Source: Thermohalobaculum sp964576075
Lineage (GTDB): Bacteria > Pseudomonadota > Alphaproteobacteria > Rhodobacterales > Rhodobacteraceae
Assembly (NCBI GenBank): GCA_964576075.1
Contig: CAZNTX010000035.1
Coordinates: 1-35,963 of the forward strand
Reading direction: 5' to 3'
Length of the DNA stretch: 35,963 nt
Shown here: positions 23,491 to 31,114 of the stretch, piece after piece
Position numbering within the stretch: position 1 is the first letter of the stretch
Layout: every line of letters begins with the position of its first letter
The notes under the pieces: model-generated
Databases searched by the model: none
What the model was told of the DNA's origin: nothing
Seen by the model: only the letters and a program-made list of their open reading frames with translations
Made by a program: the position numbers and the translations under genes

Positions 23491-24463
23491 CGTGACCGTG
23501 CTGACCGAGGCGGATCTGTGCGCCGCCGTGCCGCTCGATCTCGCCGCGGTCGAGGTCGTGGAGCGGGCCTTCGCGGCGCTCGCCTCTGGGCGCGTGGCGA
23601 TGCCGCCCGTGCTCTCCATGGAGATCGCCGAGGCCAACGGGGAGGTCGACGTCAAGACCGCCTACATCCCGGGCTTCGACGGCTTCGCGATCAAGGTCTC
23701 GCCCGGCTTCTTCGACAACCCCAAGCTCGGGCTCCCCTCGCTCAACGGGCTGATGATCCTCTTCTCGGCGCAGACCGGGCTCGTCGAGGCGCTGCTGATG
23801 GACAACGGCTATCTGACCGACATCCGCACCGCCGCCGCCGGCGCCGTCGCCGCGCGCCACCTCGCGGGGCCGGTGGAGACCGCGGGGGTGCTGGGCACCG
23901 GCGTCCAGGCCCGGCTGCAGCTGCGCGCAGCGCATCTCGTCCGCCCGTTCTCCCGCGCGCTCGTCTGGGGTCGGGACCGCGAGAAGGCCGCGCAGGCGGC
24001 CGCCGAGCTCGCCGAGACGCTCGGCGTCGAGGCGCGCGCCGAGGCGGACCCCGCCCGGCTCGTCGCCGAGAGCCAGCTCGTCGTCACCGCGACCCCCTCC
24101 CGCAGCCCGATCCTCGAGGCGGACTGGCTGCATCCGGGGCTCCACATCACCGCCATGGGCTCCGACCAGGCCGGCAAATGCGAGATCGCGCCCGCAGCGC
24201 TCGCCCGCGCCGATCTCTACGTCGCCGACCGCGCGAGCCAATGCGCCGCCATGGGAGAGCTCCGCGCCGCCATCGAGGCGGGGCTGATGCGCCCCGGCGA
24301 CATCCCCGAGCTCGGCGAGATCGTCACCCGCGCCCGCCCCGGCCGCCCCTCGGAGGACGCCGTCACCCTCTGCGACCTCACCGGCACCGGCGCGCAGGAC
24401 ACCGCGATCGCGACCCACGCCCTCGCCGCCGCCGCGGGCCGGGGCACGCGGATCGCCGTCTGA
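23480..24463 (+). CDS. eutC: EutC/BhcD-like ornithine cyclodeaminase/mu-crystallin-family reductase
   Basis: A 327-residue NAD(P)-dependent protein of the ornithine cyclodeaminase/mu-crystallin family. Seen: the substrate-side AIKVSPGFFDNPKLGLPSLNG (Lys72 expected to act in catalysis), LMDNGYLTDIRTAAAGAVAARHLA, the Rossmann motif GVLGTGVQARLQLRA (GTGVQA at 139-144), and TATPSRSPIL and GSDQAGKCEI. EutC (ectoine use) and BhcD (iminosuccinate reductase) share this layout; both reduce an imine made by a partner dehydratase. ATG 23480 overlaps the upstream gene by 11 nt and has GAGAGGAGAG directly before it. The pair would turn a beta-hydroxy amino acid into the reduced amino acid via an imine; which one cannot be read from sequence. 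Confidence 0.85.
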   Translation: MPRDVTVLTEADLCAAVPLDLAAVEVVERAFAALASGRVAMPPVLSMEIAEANGEVDVKTAYIPGFDGFAIKVSPGFFDNPKLGLPSLNGLMILFSAQTGLVEALLMDNGYLTDIRTAAAGAVAARHLAGPVETAGVLGTGVQARLQLRAAHLVRPFSRALVWGRDREKAAQAAAELAETLGVEARAEADPARLVAESQLVVTATPSRSPILEADWLHPGLHITAMGSDQAGKCEIAPAALARADLYVADRASQCAAMGELRAAIEAGLMRPGDIPELGEIVTRARPGRPSEDAVTLCDLTGTGAQDTAIATHALAAAAGRGTRIAV

Positions 24464-24468
24464 GAGGC

Positions 24469-24678
24469 TCACTCGGTCGCGAGCATCACCTCGGAGGCCT
24501 TGATCACCACGACGACGGTCTTGCCGACGGCGATGCCGAGCTCGGCGACCGAGTCGGTCGTGATCATCGAGGTGATGATCGTGCCGCCGCCGAGATCGAC
24601 CTTCACCTGGCTGTTGACCGGGCCCTCCTTCACCTCCGTCACCGTCCCCTGAAGCTGGTTGCGCGCGCTGATCTTCAT
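24469..24678 (-). CDS. Single-domain molybdopterin/molybdate-binding protein (molbindin, TOBE)
   Basis: A 69-residue stand-alone Mop/TOBE domain: MKISARNQLQGTVTEVKEG, VNSQVKVDLGGG, IITSMITTDSVAELGI and VGKTVVVVIKASEVMLA are the classic strands and the ligand-binding S-ITT-S region. Such molbindins form hexamers that hold molybdate or tungstate in the cytoplasm. The ATG at 24678 has GGGAGGA upstream; the in-frame extension to 24765 lacks family similarity. It converges on the eutC-like gene (5 nt between stops) and diverges from a vanadium haloperoxidase gene (143 nt between starts), which raises the question of shared oxyanion handling. No molybdate ABC transporter is nearby. Confidence 0.92.
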   Translation of the reverse strand: MKISARNQLQGTVTEVKEGPVNSQVKVDLGGGTIITSMITTDSVAELGIAVGKTVVVVIKASEVMLATE

Positions 24679-24821
24679 GGCGTCCTCCCTGGCCGAAGCT
24701 GCATCGGTGGCGATCTGCGGGCAGGCCGGGGGCGGCGTCAAGCCCGCGCCTCTCGGCAGAGACACCGGCCCTGTGCTGGGTTACCCTCCGCGCGCCACCG
24801 CAGAGACCCGAGAGACCCGCC

Positions 24822-26468
24822 ATGCGTCGCGCCGCCAGCCGAACCTTCCCCGCGCTCCTCGCCCTCGCCTGCCTCGCCTGCACGCCGCCGCCGCTGCCGA
24901 GCGCGCCTGAGGGCGGCGCCCGGGTCGCCATCCGCGTCACGCCCGCCTCCCAGCGCGTCACCGTCGACGACCCGACGCCCACCGTCTCCGCGATCTGGGA
25001 CCGGGCGCTGCAGGAGGCGCTCGTCCGCGCGAGCCCCGGGCCCACGATCTCCGCCCGCGCCTTCGCCATGGTCCACACCGCGCTCTACGACACCTGGGCC
25101 TCCTACGACCCCGTCGCCACCGGCGCGATCGTCGGCGACACCCTGCAGCGCACGCCCGAGGAGAACACCGAGGCCAACAAGGCCGAGGCGATGAGCTACG
25201 CCGCCTACAACCTCCTGAGCGGCATGTTCCCCGAGGACCAGGAGGAGTTCGACCGGGTGATGGACGCGCTCGGCTACGACACCGACCCGACCGAGCTCCG
25301 CGGCAAGCCTGCGGGCCTCGCCGCGGTGGTGCTGAGCCGCCTCCTGGCCGAGCGCCTCGACGACGGCTCCAACTGGGACGACGATTTCGAGGACCCCACG
25401 GGCTATGTCCCGGTCAACGCCTCGCCCATGGAGATCGTCGACATCACCCGCTGGACGCCGGAGAATACGCCCATAGACCCGGAAAGCCGCGTCCCCGACC
25501 AGGAATACTACACCCCCCATTGGGGAAACGTGACCGGCTTCGCCATCTCCCGCGGCGACGCGCTCCGCCCGCCCCCGCCCGAGCCCTTCTTCGTCGACGG
25601 CCTGCCAGCCCGGCTCGACTACGCCGCGCGCACCGTCACCGTCGCGGGCCAGACCGTGCCCGCCGGGCCGGAGCTCGTCGGCACCGTGATCAATCCGCGG
25701 TTCATCGCCCAAGCCGAGGAGGTCGTCGCGAAGAGCGCGGCGCTCACCGACCGGCAGAAGCTCGTCGCCGAGTTCTGGGAGGACGCGACCGACACCGCCT
25801 TCCCGCCCGGCACCTGGATGGTCTTCGCCCAATACGTCTCCGCCCGCGACGACCACGGCCTCGACGACGACGCCAAGCTCTTCTTCCTGGTGGCCAACGC
25901 GATGCTCGACGCCTCCATCGTCACCTGGGAGGCGAAGACGCATTACGACTATGTCCGCCCGGTCCGCGCGATCCGCAATCTGGGCGAGTTGGGCCTGATC
26001 GGCACGCCCGGCACCGACGAGGTGACCGGCGAGACCGGCCACGTGATCTCCGCCTGGGCGGGGCCGGGGCTCGGCACCAAGCGCATCCTCGCCCAGCGCT
26101 TCCTGAGCTACCAGACCCCGGATCTCGACCCCTCGCCCCCCTTCGCGGAATACCCCTCGGGGCATTCCTCCTTCAGCGGGGCGGGGGCGGAGGTGCTGCG
26201 CGCCTTCACCGGGTCCGACCGTTTCGGCGCCGCGGTCACCTTCGAGCCGGGCAGCTCGCGCTTCGAGCCGGGGGTGACGCCGAAGGCCCCCGTCACCCTC
26301 TCCTGGCCGACCTTCACCGCCGCCGCGGCGGAGGCCGGGCTCAGCCGGCGCTATGGCGGCATCCATTTCGAGGACGGCGATCTGCGCGCCCGCGAGATGG
26401 GCCGCGAGGCCGGCCGCCGCGTCCTCGCCCGCGCGCGGGCGCTTTTCGAAGGGCGGAGCGGGATTTGA
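24822..26468 (+). CDS. Exported vanadium-dependent haloperoxidase (PAP2 superfamily)
   Basis: A 548-residue protein with an N-terminal export signal (about residues 4-20, ending in a Cys-containing ACLACT stretch that may be a non-standard lipobox). The vanadate/phosphate-binding motifs of this superfamily are in order: KTHYDYVRP (K-X6-RP, Lys372 to Pro380), PSGH (445-448, His448 the acid-base residue) and SRRYGGIH (S-R-X5-H, Ser508 to His515, the His that would bind vanadium). The YGGIHFE form and overall length are like bacterial vanadium chloro/bromoperoxidase relatives rather than small acid phosphatases. Likely role: oxidation of halide by hydrogen peroxide outside the cytoplasm. The start at 24822 has no strong Shine-Dalgarno. 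The peroxiredoxin gene follows 108 nt downstream. Some homologues act as phosphatases, so activity is unproven. Confidence 0.85.
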   Translation: MRRAASRTFPALLALACLACTPPPLPSAPEGGARVAIRVTPASQRVTVDDPTPTVSAIWDRALQEALVRASPGPTISARAFAMVHTALYDTWASYDPVATGAIVGDTLQRTPEENTEANKAEAMSYAAYNLLSGMFPEDQEEFDRVMDALGYDTDPTELRGKPAGLAAVVLSRLLAERLDDGSNWDDDFEDPTGYVPVNASPMEIVDITRWTPENTPIDPESRVPDQEYYTPHWGNVTGFAISRGDALRPPPPEPFFVDGLPARLDYAARTVTVAGQTVPAGPELVGTVINPRFIAQAEEVVAKSAALTDRQKLVAEFWEDATDTAFPPGTWMVFAQYVSARDDHGLDDDAKLFFLVANAMLDASIVTWEAKTHYDYVRPVRAIRNLGELGLIGTPGTDEVTGETGHVISAWAGPGLGTKRILAQRFLSYQTPDLDPSPPFAEYPSGHSSFSGAGAEVLRAFTGSDRFGAAVTFEPGSSRFEPGVTPKAPVTLSWPTFTAAAAEAGLSRRYGGIHFEDGDLRAREMGREAGRRVLARARALFEGRSGI

Positions 26469-26513
26469 CGCGGAGGGGGTATCGCGCTCGGGAATAGCGC
26501 CCTATATCGCCCT

Positions 26514-26542
26514 TGCGGAGTGATATCCAATATTACCCCGCA
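26514..26542. promoter_or_regulatory. 29-bp imperfect dyad in the peroxiredoxin leader
   Basis: TGCGG-A-GTGATA (26514-26525) is mirrored by TATTAC-C-CCGCA (26531-26542) around TCCAA: 10 of 12 positions are complementary. It is in an A+T-richer patch and ends 34 nt before the peroxiredoxin ATG. A TATATC at 26503-26508 could be a -10 box, which would put the dyad at the transcript start. It may be an operator for a peroxide- or metal-sensing regulator or a 5' RNA hairpin; it does not match an OxyR ATAG-N7-CTAT pattern convincingly. Confidence 0.45.
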
Positions 26543-26576
26543 GAGAGATGTAGAACTCGCTCCGAGGAGACCCGAG

Positions 26577-27233
26577 ATGAGCCTGCGCATCAACGACACC
26601 GCCCCGGACTTCACCGCCGAGACCACCGAGGGCCCGATCTCCTTCCACGAGTGGATCGGCGAGGGCTATGCGGTGCTGTTCTACCACCCGAAGGACTTCA
26701 CCCCGGTCTGCACCACCGAGCTCGGTGCCATGGCCGGCCTCGAGGCGGAGTTCGCCGCGCGCGGGGCAAAGCTGATCGGCATCTCCGTCGATCCGGTGGA
26801 GAGCCACCACAAGTGGAAGTCCGACATCGAGACGGCCACGGGCAACGCCGTCTCCTACCCGCTGATCGGCGATCCGGAGCTCCGCGTCGCCAAGCTGTAC
26901 GGCATGTTGCCCGCCGAGGCCGAGGGCAAGGCCGGCGAGCGCAGCCCGGCGGACAACGCGACCGTGCGCTCGGTGTTCCTCATCGGGCCTGACAAGAAGA
27001 TCAAGCTGATCCTCACCTATCCGATGACCACGGGCCGCAACTTCCACGAGATCCTGCGCGCGATCGACTCGATCCGCCTGACCGCGGCGCACCAGGTCGC
27101 GACCCCGGCCAACTGGACGCAGGGCGAGGACGTGATCATCACCCCCGCCGTCTCCGACGAGGCCGCCCGCGCGCGCTTCGGCGAGTTCGAGGCGGTGCTG
27201 CCCTATCTGCGCAAGACCAAGCAGCCCGCCTGA
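26577..27233 (+). CDS. 1-Cys peroxiredoxin (Prx6 type)
   Basis: A 218-residue thiol peroxidase that reduces hydrogen peroxide and organic hydroperoxides in the cytoplasm. The peroxidatic Cys45 is in FYHPKDFTPVCTTELG; no other Cys is present, so it is a true 1-Cys enzyme that needs an external reductant. The Prx6 C-terminal half is intact: KIKLILTYPMTTGRNFHEILR and VATPANWTQGEDVIITP. ATG 26577 (MSLRIND) is chosen because GAGGAG lies about 8 nt upstream and the family begins here, although the frame extends upstream to 26520. A leader dyad at 26514-26542 suggests control by stress. It lies downstream of, and on the same strand as, the haloperoxidase gene. Confidence 0.95.
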   Translation: MSLRINDTAPDFTAETTEGPISFHEWIGEGYAVLFYHPKDFTPVCTTELGAMAGLEAEFAARGAKLIGISVDPVESHHKWKSDIETATGNAVSYPLIGDPELRVAKLYGMLPAEAEGKAGERSPADNATVRSVFLIGPDKKIKLILTYPMTTGRNFHEILRAIDSIRLTAAHQVATPANWTQGEDVIITPAVSDEAARARFGEFEAVLPYLRKTKQPA

Positions 27234-27260
27234 GGGCCTGGCCGCGGCCGGGGCGCCCGC

Positions 27261-27281
27261 GCGCGCCCGACCGCGGCGCGC
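27261..27281. terminator. Possible bidirectional hairpin between convergent genes
   Basis: GCGCGCC (27261-27267) pairs with GGCGCGC (27275-27281) around a 7-nt loop, midway between the peroxiredoxin stop and the coiled-coil gene stop at 27283. No U-tract on either strand; at this base composition chance pairs are frequent. Confidence 0.3.
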
Positions 27282-27282
27282 C

Positions 27283-28599
27283 TCAGCCGACGGTCTCGCT
27301 CTTGAGCTTGACCTTGGCCTCCTGGATCTTCTCGACCGCATCCTTGTGGGCGGTCTTGAACTCCTCGGCCGATTTGGCGACCGCCTGCATCGCCTCCTCG
27401 GCCCGCCCGATCGCCGCGACAACGTCGCGGTCCTCGGCGCCCGACTTGAAGGTCTTGAGCCGCGCGTTCAGCGTCTTGGTGGTCTTGAGGGCGTCGACGA
27501 CCTTGGGCGTCTCGCGCTCGACGATCTTCGTGTAGAGGTCCATCTGCTTGAGCTTCTCGGCGGCCGCGACGTCGAAACCCATGGCCTGCTTGATCCGGTC
27601 CGGAAGTTTGGACACCTGGCCCACGACCTTCTCCACTGCATCGCCGGCCTTCTCGAGATCCTGGGTGATCTTGTCCACCTTGCCGACGATCTTGGCCGGA
27701 TCGACCGCGGCCATCGAGTGCTGCTCGGCCTTGTCGATCTCGCCTTCGGCGGCGGCGATGAGCTGGTCGAACTCGCGCCGCAGCTTGTTCATCTCCAGCG
27801 CCGCCTCGTTGCCCTTGAGGAATAGCGCGCCGCTGTCGCGCAGGTATTTGTCGCGCATCCAGTCCGGCAGCAGGTGCTTGTCGCGGAAGTCCTGGCGCGC
27901 CTTCATGAAATCCGAGCTGCCGTCGACGACGTTCTTCTTGTAGTCGTCCTCGAGAGCCTTGCGCAGTTTCTGCATCTCCTCGACGGCGCGCACCGCCTGG
28001 TCGATCGCCTGGCGATTGTTGAAGGTGTCGCCCTCGCGCTTGGTCTTGGCGGCGTCCTTGGCGCCTTGCTCAGCGAGCTTGGCGTATTTCTCCGCCTGGG
28101 CGAAGTCGGACTTCATCGAGGCGAGGAGCTTCGGCGCCTCCTTCGAGACCTTGCGGCGCAACTCCATATGCGCATCCGCCGCCTTCTTGAGCTTGGGGTC
28201 GATGTAGCGATCGGCGCTGTCCTTGGCGTCGGCCGTCGCGTCGCCGTCGAAGCTGCCCGCCAGCGCCTCGCCGGACACCACCTTCTGCAACTGATCGACG
28301 ATCTTCTCCAGCGCGTCGCCGACGATCTTGGCGCTCTTGAGCTCCTGCGCCGACATCGCCTTCTTGCCCTCTTTCATTTCCTTCTTGTGGATCTGATCGA
28401 GGTATTTCTGCGTCTTGTCGAGTGCCACCGCGGCGGTCTTCTCGATCTTCTTCGGATCGCCCTTCTTCACCGCAGCGATATAGTCTTCGAGCTTGCCGCC
28501 GATGCCGGAGGAGTGGAAGATGCCCGAGTCCATCTTCTTGACCCCGGTGAGTTCCTTCGACTGCTTCTTGATCGACTGCCAGTAGGCGGAGATGTCCAT
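27283..28599 (-). CDS. Large Lys-rich coiled-coil protein of unknown function
   Basis: A 438-residue protein that I do not recognise. It has about 67 Lys and about 18 Arg by hand count, no Cys, few aromatic residues, and long alternating charged helices throughout (for example around residues 40-110, 160-230 and 290-430), the pattern of coiled coils or helical bundles. The N-terminus (MDISAYWQSIKKQSKELTG) and the SSGIGGKLEDYIAAVKKGD segment look like a short globular cap. No signal peptide or membrane segment is seen. ATG 28599 has GGGAG upstream. A TTACGA-N17-TACAAT promoter lies at 28670-28698, leaving a leader of roughly 60 nt. G+C is lower than in the neighbours, partly because of Lys (AAG) codons. 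Divergent from a polytopic membrane protein gene. Possible roles such as scaffold, nucleoid or effector protein are speculation. Confidence 0.88.
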   Translation of the reverse strand: MDISAYWQSIKKQSKELTGVKKMDSGIFHSSGIGGKLEDYIAAVKKGDPKKIEKTAAVALDKTQKYLDQIHKKEMKEGKKAMSAQELKSAKIVGDALEKIVDQLQKVVSGEALAGSFDGDATADAKDSADRYIDPKLKKAADAHMELRRKVSKEAPKLLASMKSDFAQAEKYAKLAEQGAKDAAKTKREGDTFNNRQAIDQAVRAVEEMQKLRKALEDDYKKNVVDGSSDFMKARQDFRDKHLLPDWMRDKYLRDSGALFLKGNEAALEMNKLRREFDQLIAAAEGEIDKAEQHSMAAVDPAKIVGKVDKITQDLEKAGDAVEKVVGQVSKLPDRIKQAMGFDVAAAEKLKQMDLYTKIVERETPKVVDALKTTKTLNARLKTFKSGAEDRDVVAAIGRAEEAMQAVAKSAEEFKTAHKDAVEKIQEAKVKLKSETVG

Positions 28600-28669
28600 G
28601 CTACGCTCCCGAATCCCGACTTGTTCCGCCCATAGGATAGCGTGGGCGCCGGCGACCCGATGCTGGAAA

Positions 28670-28698
28670 ATTGTATCTGAACCGTCGCTTTTTCGTAA
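28670..28698 (-). promoter_or_regulatory. Candidate sigma-70 promoter of the coiled-coil gene
   Basis: Reading the minus strand, TTACGA (28698-28693) is followed after 17 nt by TACAAT (28675-28670), a 5-of-6 match to the -10 consensus. The -35 is only 3 of 6. The start would be near 28663, about 64 nt before the ATG. The surrounding bases are conspicuously A+T-rich for this window. Confidence 0.45.
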
Positions 28699-28720
28699 CG
28701 ATCCGGCCTGAGGCGGGACG

Positions 28721-30025
28721 ATGGGCGGGCGGGGCATCGGTCCGAGCACGGCCCTCGCGAGCCTCGCCGCCCTCGCCCTCGCAGCGCTCCTCGGAGAGGC
28801 GGCGGAGGGGCTGCGCGCCTCGGGCGACGCGGTGCGCCTTCTGGGGCCTGCCGGTGTCGCGGAGGGGGCGGTCGGGCCCTGGGAGACGCTGCCCTGGTCC
28901 CTGCCGCTCGACGAGGAGGCGGGCGCGCGGCCCGCGACCCCCGCCGCCCTGCCCCTCTGGCTCCTCGCCGCGGCCCACCGCGCCGCCGGGCTCGCGGCGG
29001 TCGAGACGGCGAGCCTCCTCGCCCTCCATCTCGGGCTCTATGCCTGGGGGGTGCTGCGCCTCATGGGAGATGCCGCCGGGCCCTGGGAGCGGTGGGGCAC
29101 GCTCGCCGCCGGGGCTGGCGTCCTCGGCTCGGGGCTCGGCGGCTTCTTCCGCGCGCCCTATGAGGAGGCGCTCGCGCTCGCGCTGCTGCCCCATGTCGCC
29201 CATCTCCTGCGCCATCCCGCGCGCTGGCCGATCTGGGCGGCGCTGGCTCTCGCGGCGGGGCTTCTGGGCGCGAAGGCCTATCTGCCGCTCCTCCTTCCGG
29301 CGGTCCTCCTCGCAGGGGCGTCGGTGCGCCGGGGGGCGGGGCGGGCGGTCTGGGCCGTGGGGGCGCTCGCGGCGGGCCTGCTGCCGCTCGCGCTGCGGCC
29401 GGAGGGCCCGGGGATGGCGAACGCCTACAACCGTCTCTTCAACGGCCTCGCCTACACGGAGGCGCGGGTCTCGGACTGGCCGGCGCGGGACTGGGAGGCG
29501 CGGGAGGCGCTGGCGGGCGAGCGGGTCGGGCCGCCCCCGCCGGGGCTGCTCGCGCCCGCGCTGGAGCCGCTCTGGGGGACCTCCTTCTGGCCCGCGGCCC
29601 TCTCCCTCACCGAGGCCGAGCGCGCCCGCGCCGTCGCAGCGGGGCGGGCGGGCGCGCTGGCCCGCCGCTTCGCCGACGATCCGGGCCGCCTCGCCGGCCT
29701 CGCACGGGAGGCGACCCTGACGGCCATCGGCGCGGACTACCGCCTCTGCTATCTCCGCGCCGACCGCTGCGCCACGCCGCGCGCGCCCCGCGCCGCGCTC
29801 GGTGCGGCCGGGCTCGCCTTCGCAGCTGCGCCCGCGCTCGCGGCGCTGGCGCTCCTCCGCGGGCGGGGGGCGACGGCCCTCGCCTGGGCGGCCATCGCCG
29901 CGGCCCCGACGGCCATCGCCCTCGCCGACGGGTTCTACGAGTTCGAGAAGCACCTCGTCCTCTTCCCGGCCCTCGCGCTGCTCCTGCTGCCCGGCACGCT
30001 CGCCCGCCGCGCCCGTGACCCTTGA
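28721..30025 (+). CDS. Polytopic membrane protein of unknown function
   Basis: A 434-residue inner-membrane protein with roughly eight hydrophobic helices: one near the N-terminus (about residues 8-25), several between about 75 and 225, and two to three in the last 90 residues. A hydrophilic, probably periplasmic, domain of about 120 residues (from about 230 to 350, with DYRLCYLRADRC containing two Cys) sits between them. The layout recalls membrane glycosyltransferases of the GT-C type, but I see no diagnostic Asp-Asp or DXE near the first loop that would prove it. The ATG at 28721 has GAGGCGGG upstream. Divergent from the coiled-coil gene with 121 nt between starts, and directly followed by the FNR-box region. 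Confidence 0.75.
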   Translation: MGGRGIGPSTALASLAALALAALLGEAAEGLRASGDAVRLLGPAGVAEGAVGPWETLPWSLPLDEEAGARPATPAALPLWLLAAAHRAAGLAAVETASLLALHLGLYAWGVLRLMGDAAGPWERWGTLAAGAGVLGSGLGGFFRAPYEEALALALLPHVAHLLRHPARWPIWAALALAAGLLGAKAYLPLLLPAVLLAGASVRRGAGRAVWAVGALAAGLLPLALRPEGPGMANAYNRLFNGLAYTEARVSDWPARDWEAREALAGERVGPPPPGLLAPALEPLWGTSFWPAALSLTEAERARAVAAGRAGALARRFADDPGRLAGLAREATLTAIGADYRLCYLRADRCATPRAPRAALGAAGLAFAAAPALAALALLRGRGATALAWAAIAAAPTAIALADGFYEFEKHLVLFPALALLLLPGTLARRARDP

Positions 30026-30035
30026 CACAAATCAA
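30022..30035 (+). promoter_or_regulatory. FNR/FnrL-type box
   Basis: TTGACACAAATCAA matches the FNR consensus TTGAT-N4-ATCAA at nine of ten fixed positions; TTGAC-N4-ATCAA is a common form of FnrL sites in Rhodobacterales. It starts overlapping the stop region of the preceding gene (ends at 30025) and lies about 95 nt before the ABC-domain ATG. If it acts at -41.5, transcription would begin near 30070. Such an A+T-rich dyad is very unlikely by chance in this composition. Confidence 0.65.
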
Positions 30036-30130
30036 TGCCGCCCCCCGCCGCTTCGGGGATGTCTAGACGCTTGCCCCTCCGATCGCGGCCGCGCCGGCCC
30101 CGCCTGGGCGGGCCGACGACGGAGACGACC

Positions 30131-31111
30131 ATGCAGCGCGCCTCGGGCTGGCAGCGCGGACCATCCCTCTACTCTCTCATCCTCCGGCAGACCTTCCCGC
30201 ATCAGGCGGGGACGATTCTGCTCGGCCTCGCCCTGCCCGCCCTCGCGGTCTATCCGCTGCACCTCCAGCAGCGGATGATCGACGACGCGATCCCGGCGGG
30301 CGACATCCCGTTGCTGATCGACCTCGCGCTCCTGTTCGGCGGCGCGATCCTCTTGCGCTCGGCGCTCAAATTCTCGGTGGTCTATATCCGGGGCTGGATC
30401 GCGGCGATCGTCGCGCGGGTGCTGCGCACGGCCCTCGTCGACGCCCAGCGCCGCCGCGCCCCGGTCGACGCCGCCGCCTCCATCGGCCCGGTGACCTCGG
30501 TGCTGACGGCGGAGTTGCAGCCGCTCGGGGACTTCTCGGCCGAGGCGATCAGCACGCCCCTCATCCAGGGCGGCACGCTCCTCGGCGTGATCGGCTACAT
30601 GCTCGCGACCGACTGGCGCCTCGCCCTCGTCGGGGTGGTCGCGCTCGCCACGGAGGCGGTGCTGACGCCGATCCTCCAGGTGCGGATCAACCGGCTGACC
30701 GAGCGGCGCATCGCGGCGCTGCGGCGCGGCAGCGGGGACATGATCGAGGCGCTCGAGCCCGCCCGCCACGACCGCTTCCTCGACGCGCTGACCGAGGTGC
30801 GCCGCACCTATCTGATCCTCCTGCGGATGAACGCGCTGAAAGCCGTGCTCAAGGTCGCGCGGAACCTGATCGATCACGCCGCCGATCTCGCGGTGCTGAC
30901 GCTCGGCGCGCTTCTCGTGATCCGGGGCGAGATCGAGGTCGGCGTGATCGTCGCCTTCCTGAGCGGGCTTCGGGAGATCCGCGGGCCTTGGGGGGAGATC
31001 GTCAATTTCTACCGGCGTCTCGCGGACGCCGCGGTGAAATACGCGCTGGTGAAGTCCGCCATCGTCAATCACGGGGCGCGCCCCGGCCTGCCCCCGCCGG
31101 TGGTGGCCTGA
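30131..31111 (+). CDS. ABC-exporter transmembrane domain protein lacking its ATPase domain
   Basis: A 326-residue protein resembling only the six-helix membrane half of a type I ABC exporter. Helices are visible at about 20-40, 55-75, 145-165, 170-190 and 250-285; between them are the long cytoplasmic loops with ERRIAALRRGSGDMIEALEP and HDRFLDALTEVRRTYL, in the positions of the coupling-helix regions. The last residues (FYRRLADAAVKYALVKSAI) are where the linker to the nucleotide-binding domain should begin, but no Walker A, signature or Walker B motif follows before the stop at 31109-31111. ATG 30131 is used; GGAGAC precedes it. Preceded by an FNR-type box; tail-to-tail with mfd, 3 nt apart. 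Confidence 0.85.
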   Translation: MQRASGWQRGPSLYSLILRQTFPHQAGTILLGLALPALAVYPLHLQQRMIDDAIPAGDIPLLIDLALLFGGAILLRSALKFSVVYIRGWIAAIVARVLRTALVDAQRRRAPVDAAASIGPVTSVLTAELQPLGDFSAEAISTPLIQGGTLLGVIGYMLATDWRLALVGVVALATEAVLTPILQVRINRLTERRIAALRRGSGDMIEALEPARHDRFLDALTEVRRTYLILLRMNALKAVLKVARNLIDHAADLAVLTLGALLVIRGEIEVGVIVAFLSGLREIRGPWGEIVNFYRRLADAAVKYALVKSAIVNHGARPGLPPPVVA

Positions 31112-31114
31112 GGC

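Noticed and set aside
26465..26493. TTGACG at 26465 as a -35 for the peroxiredoxin gene.
   Set aside because: No -10-like hexamer at 16-18 nt spacing; the match overlaps the haloperoxidase stop codon and is probably accidental.
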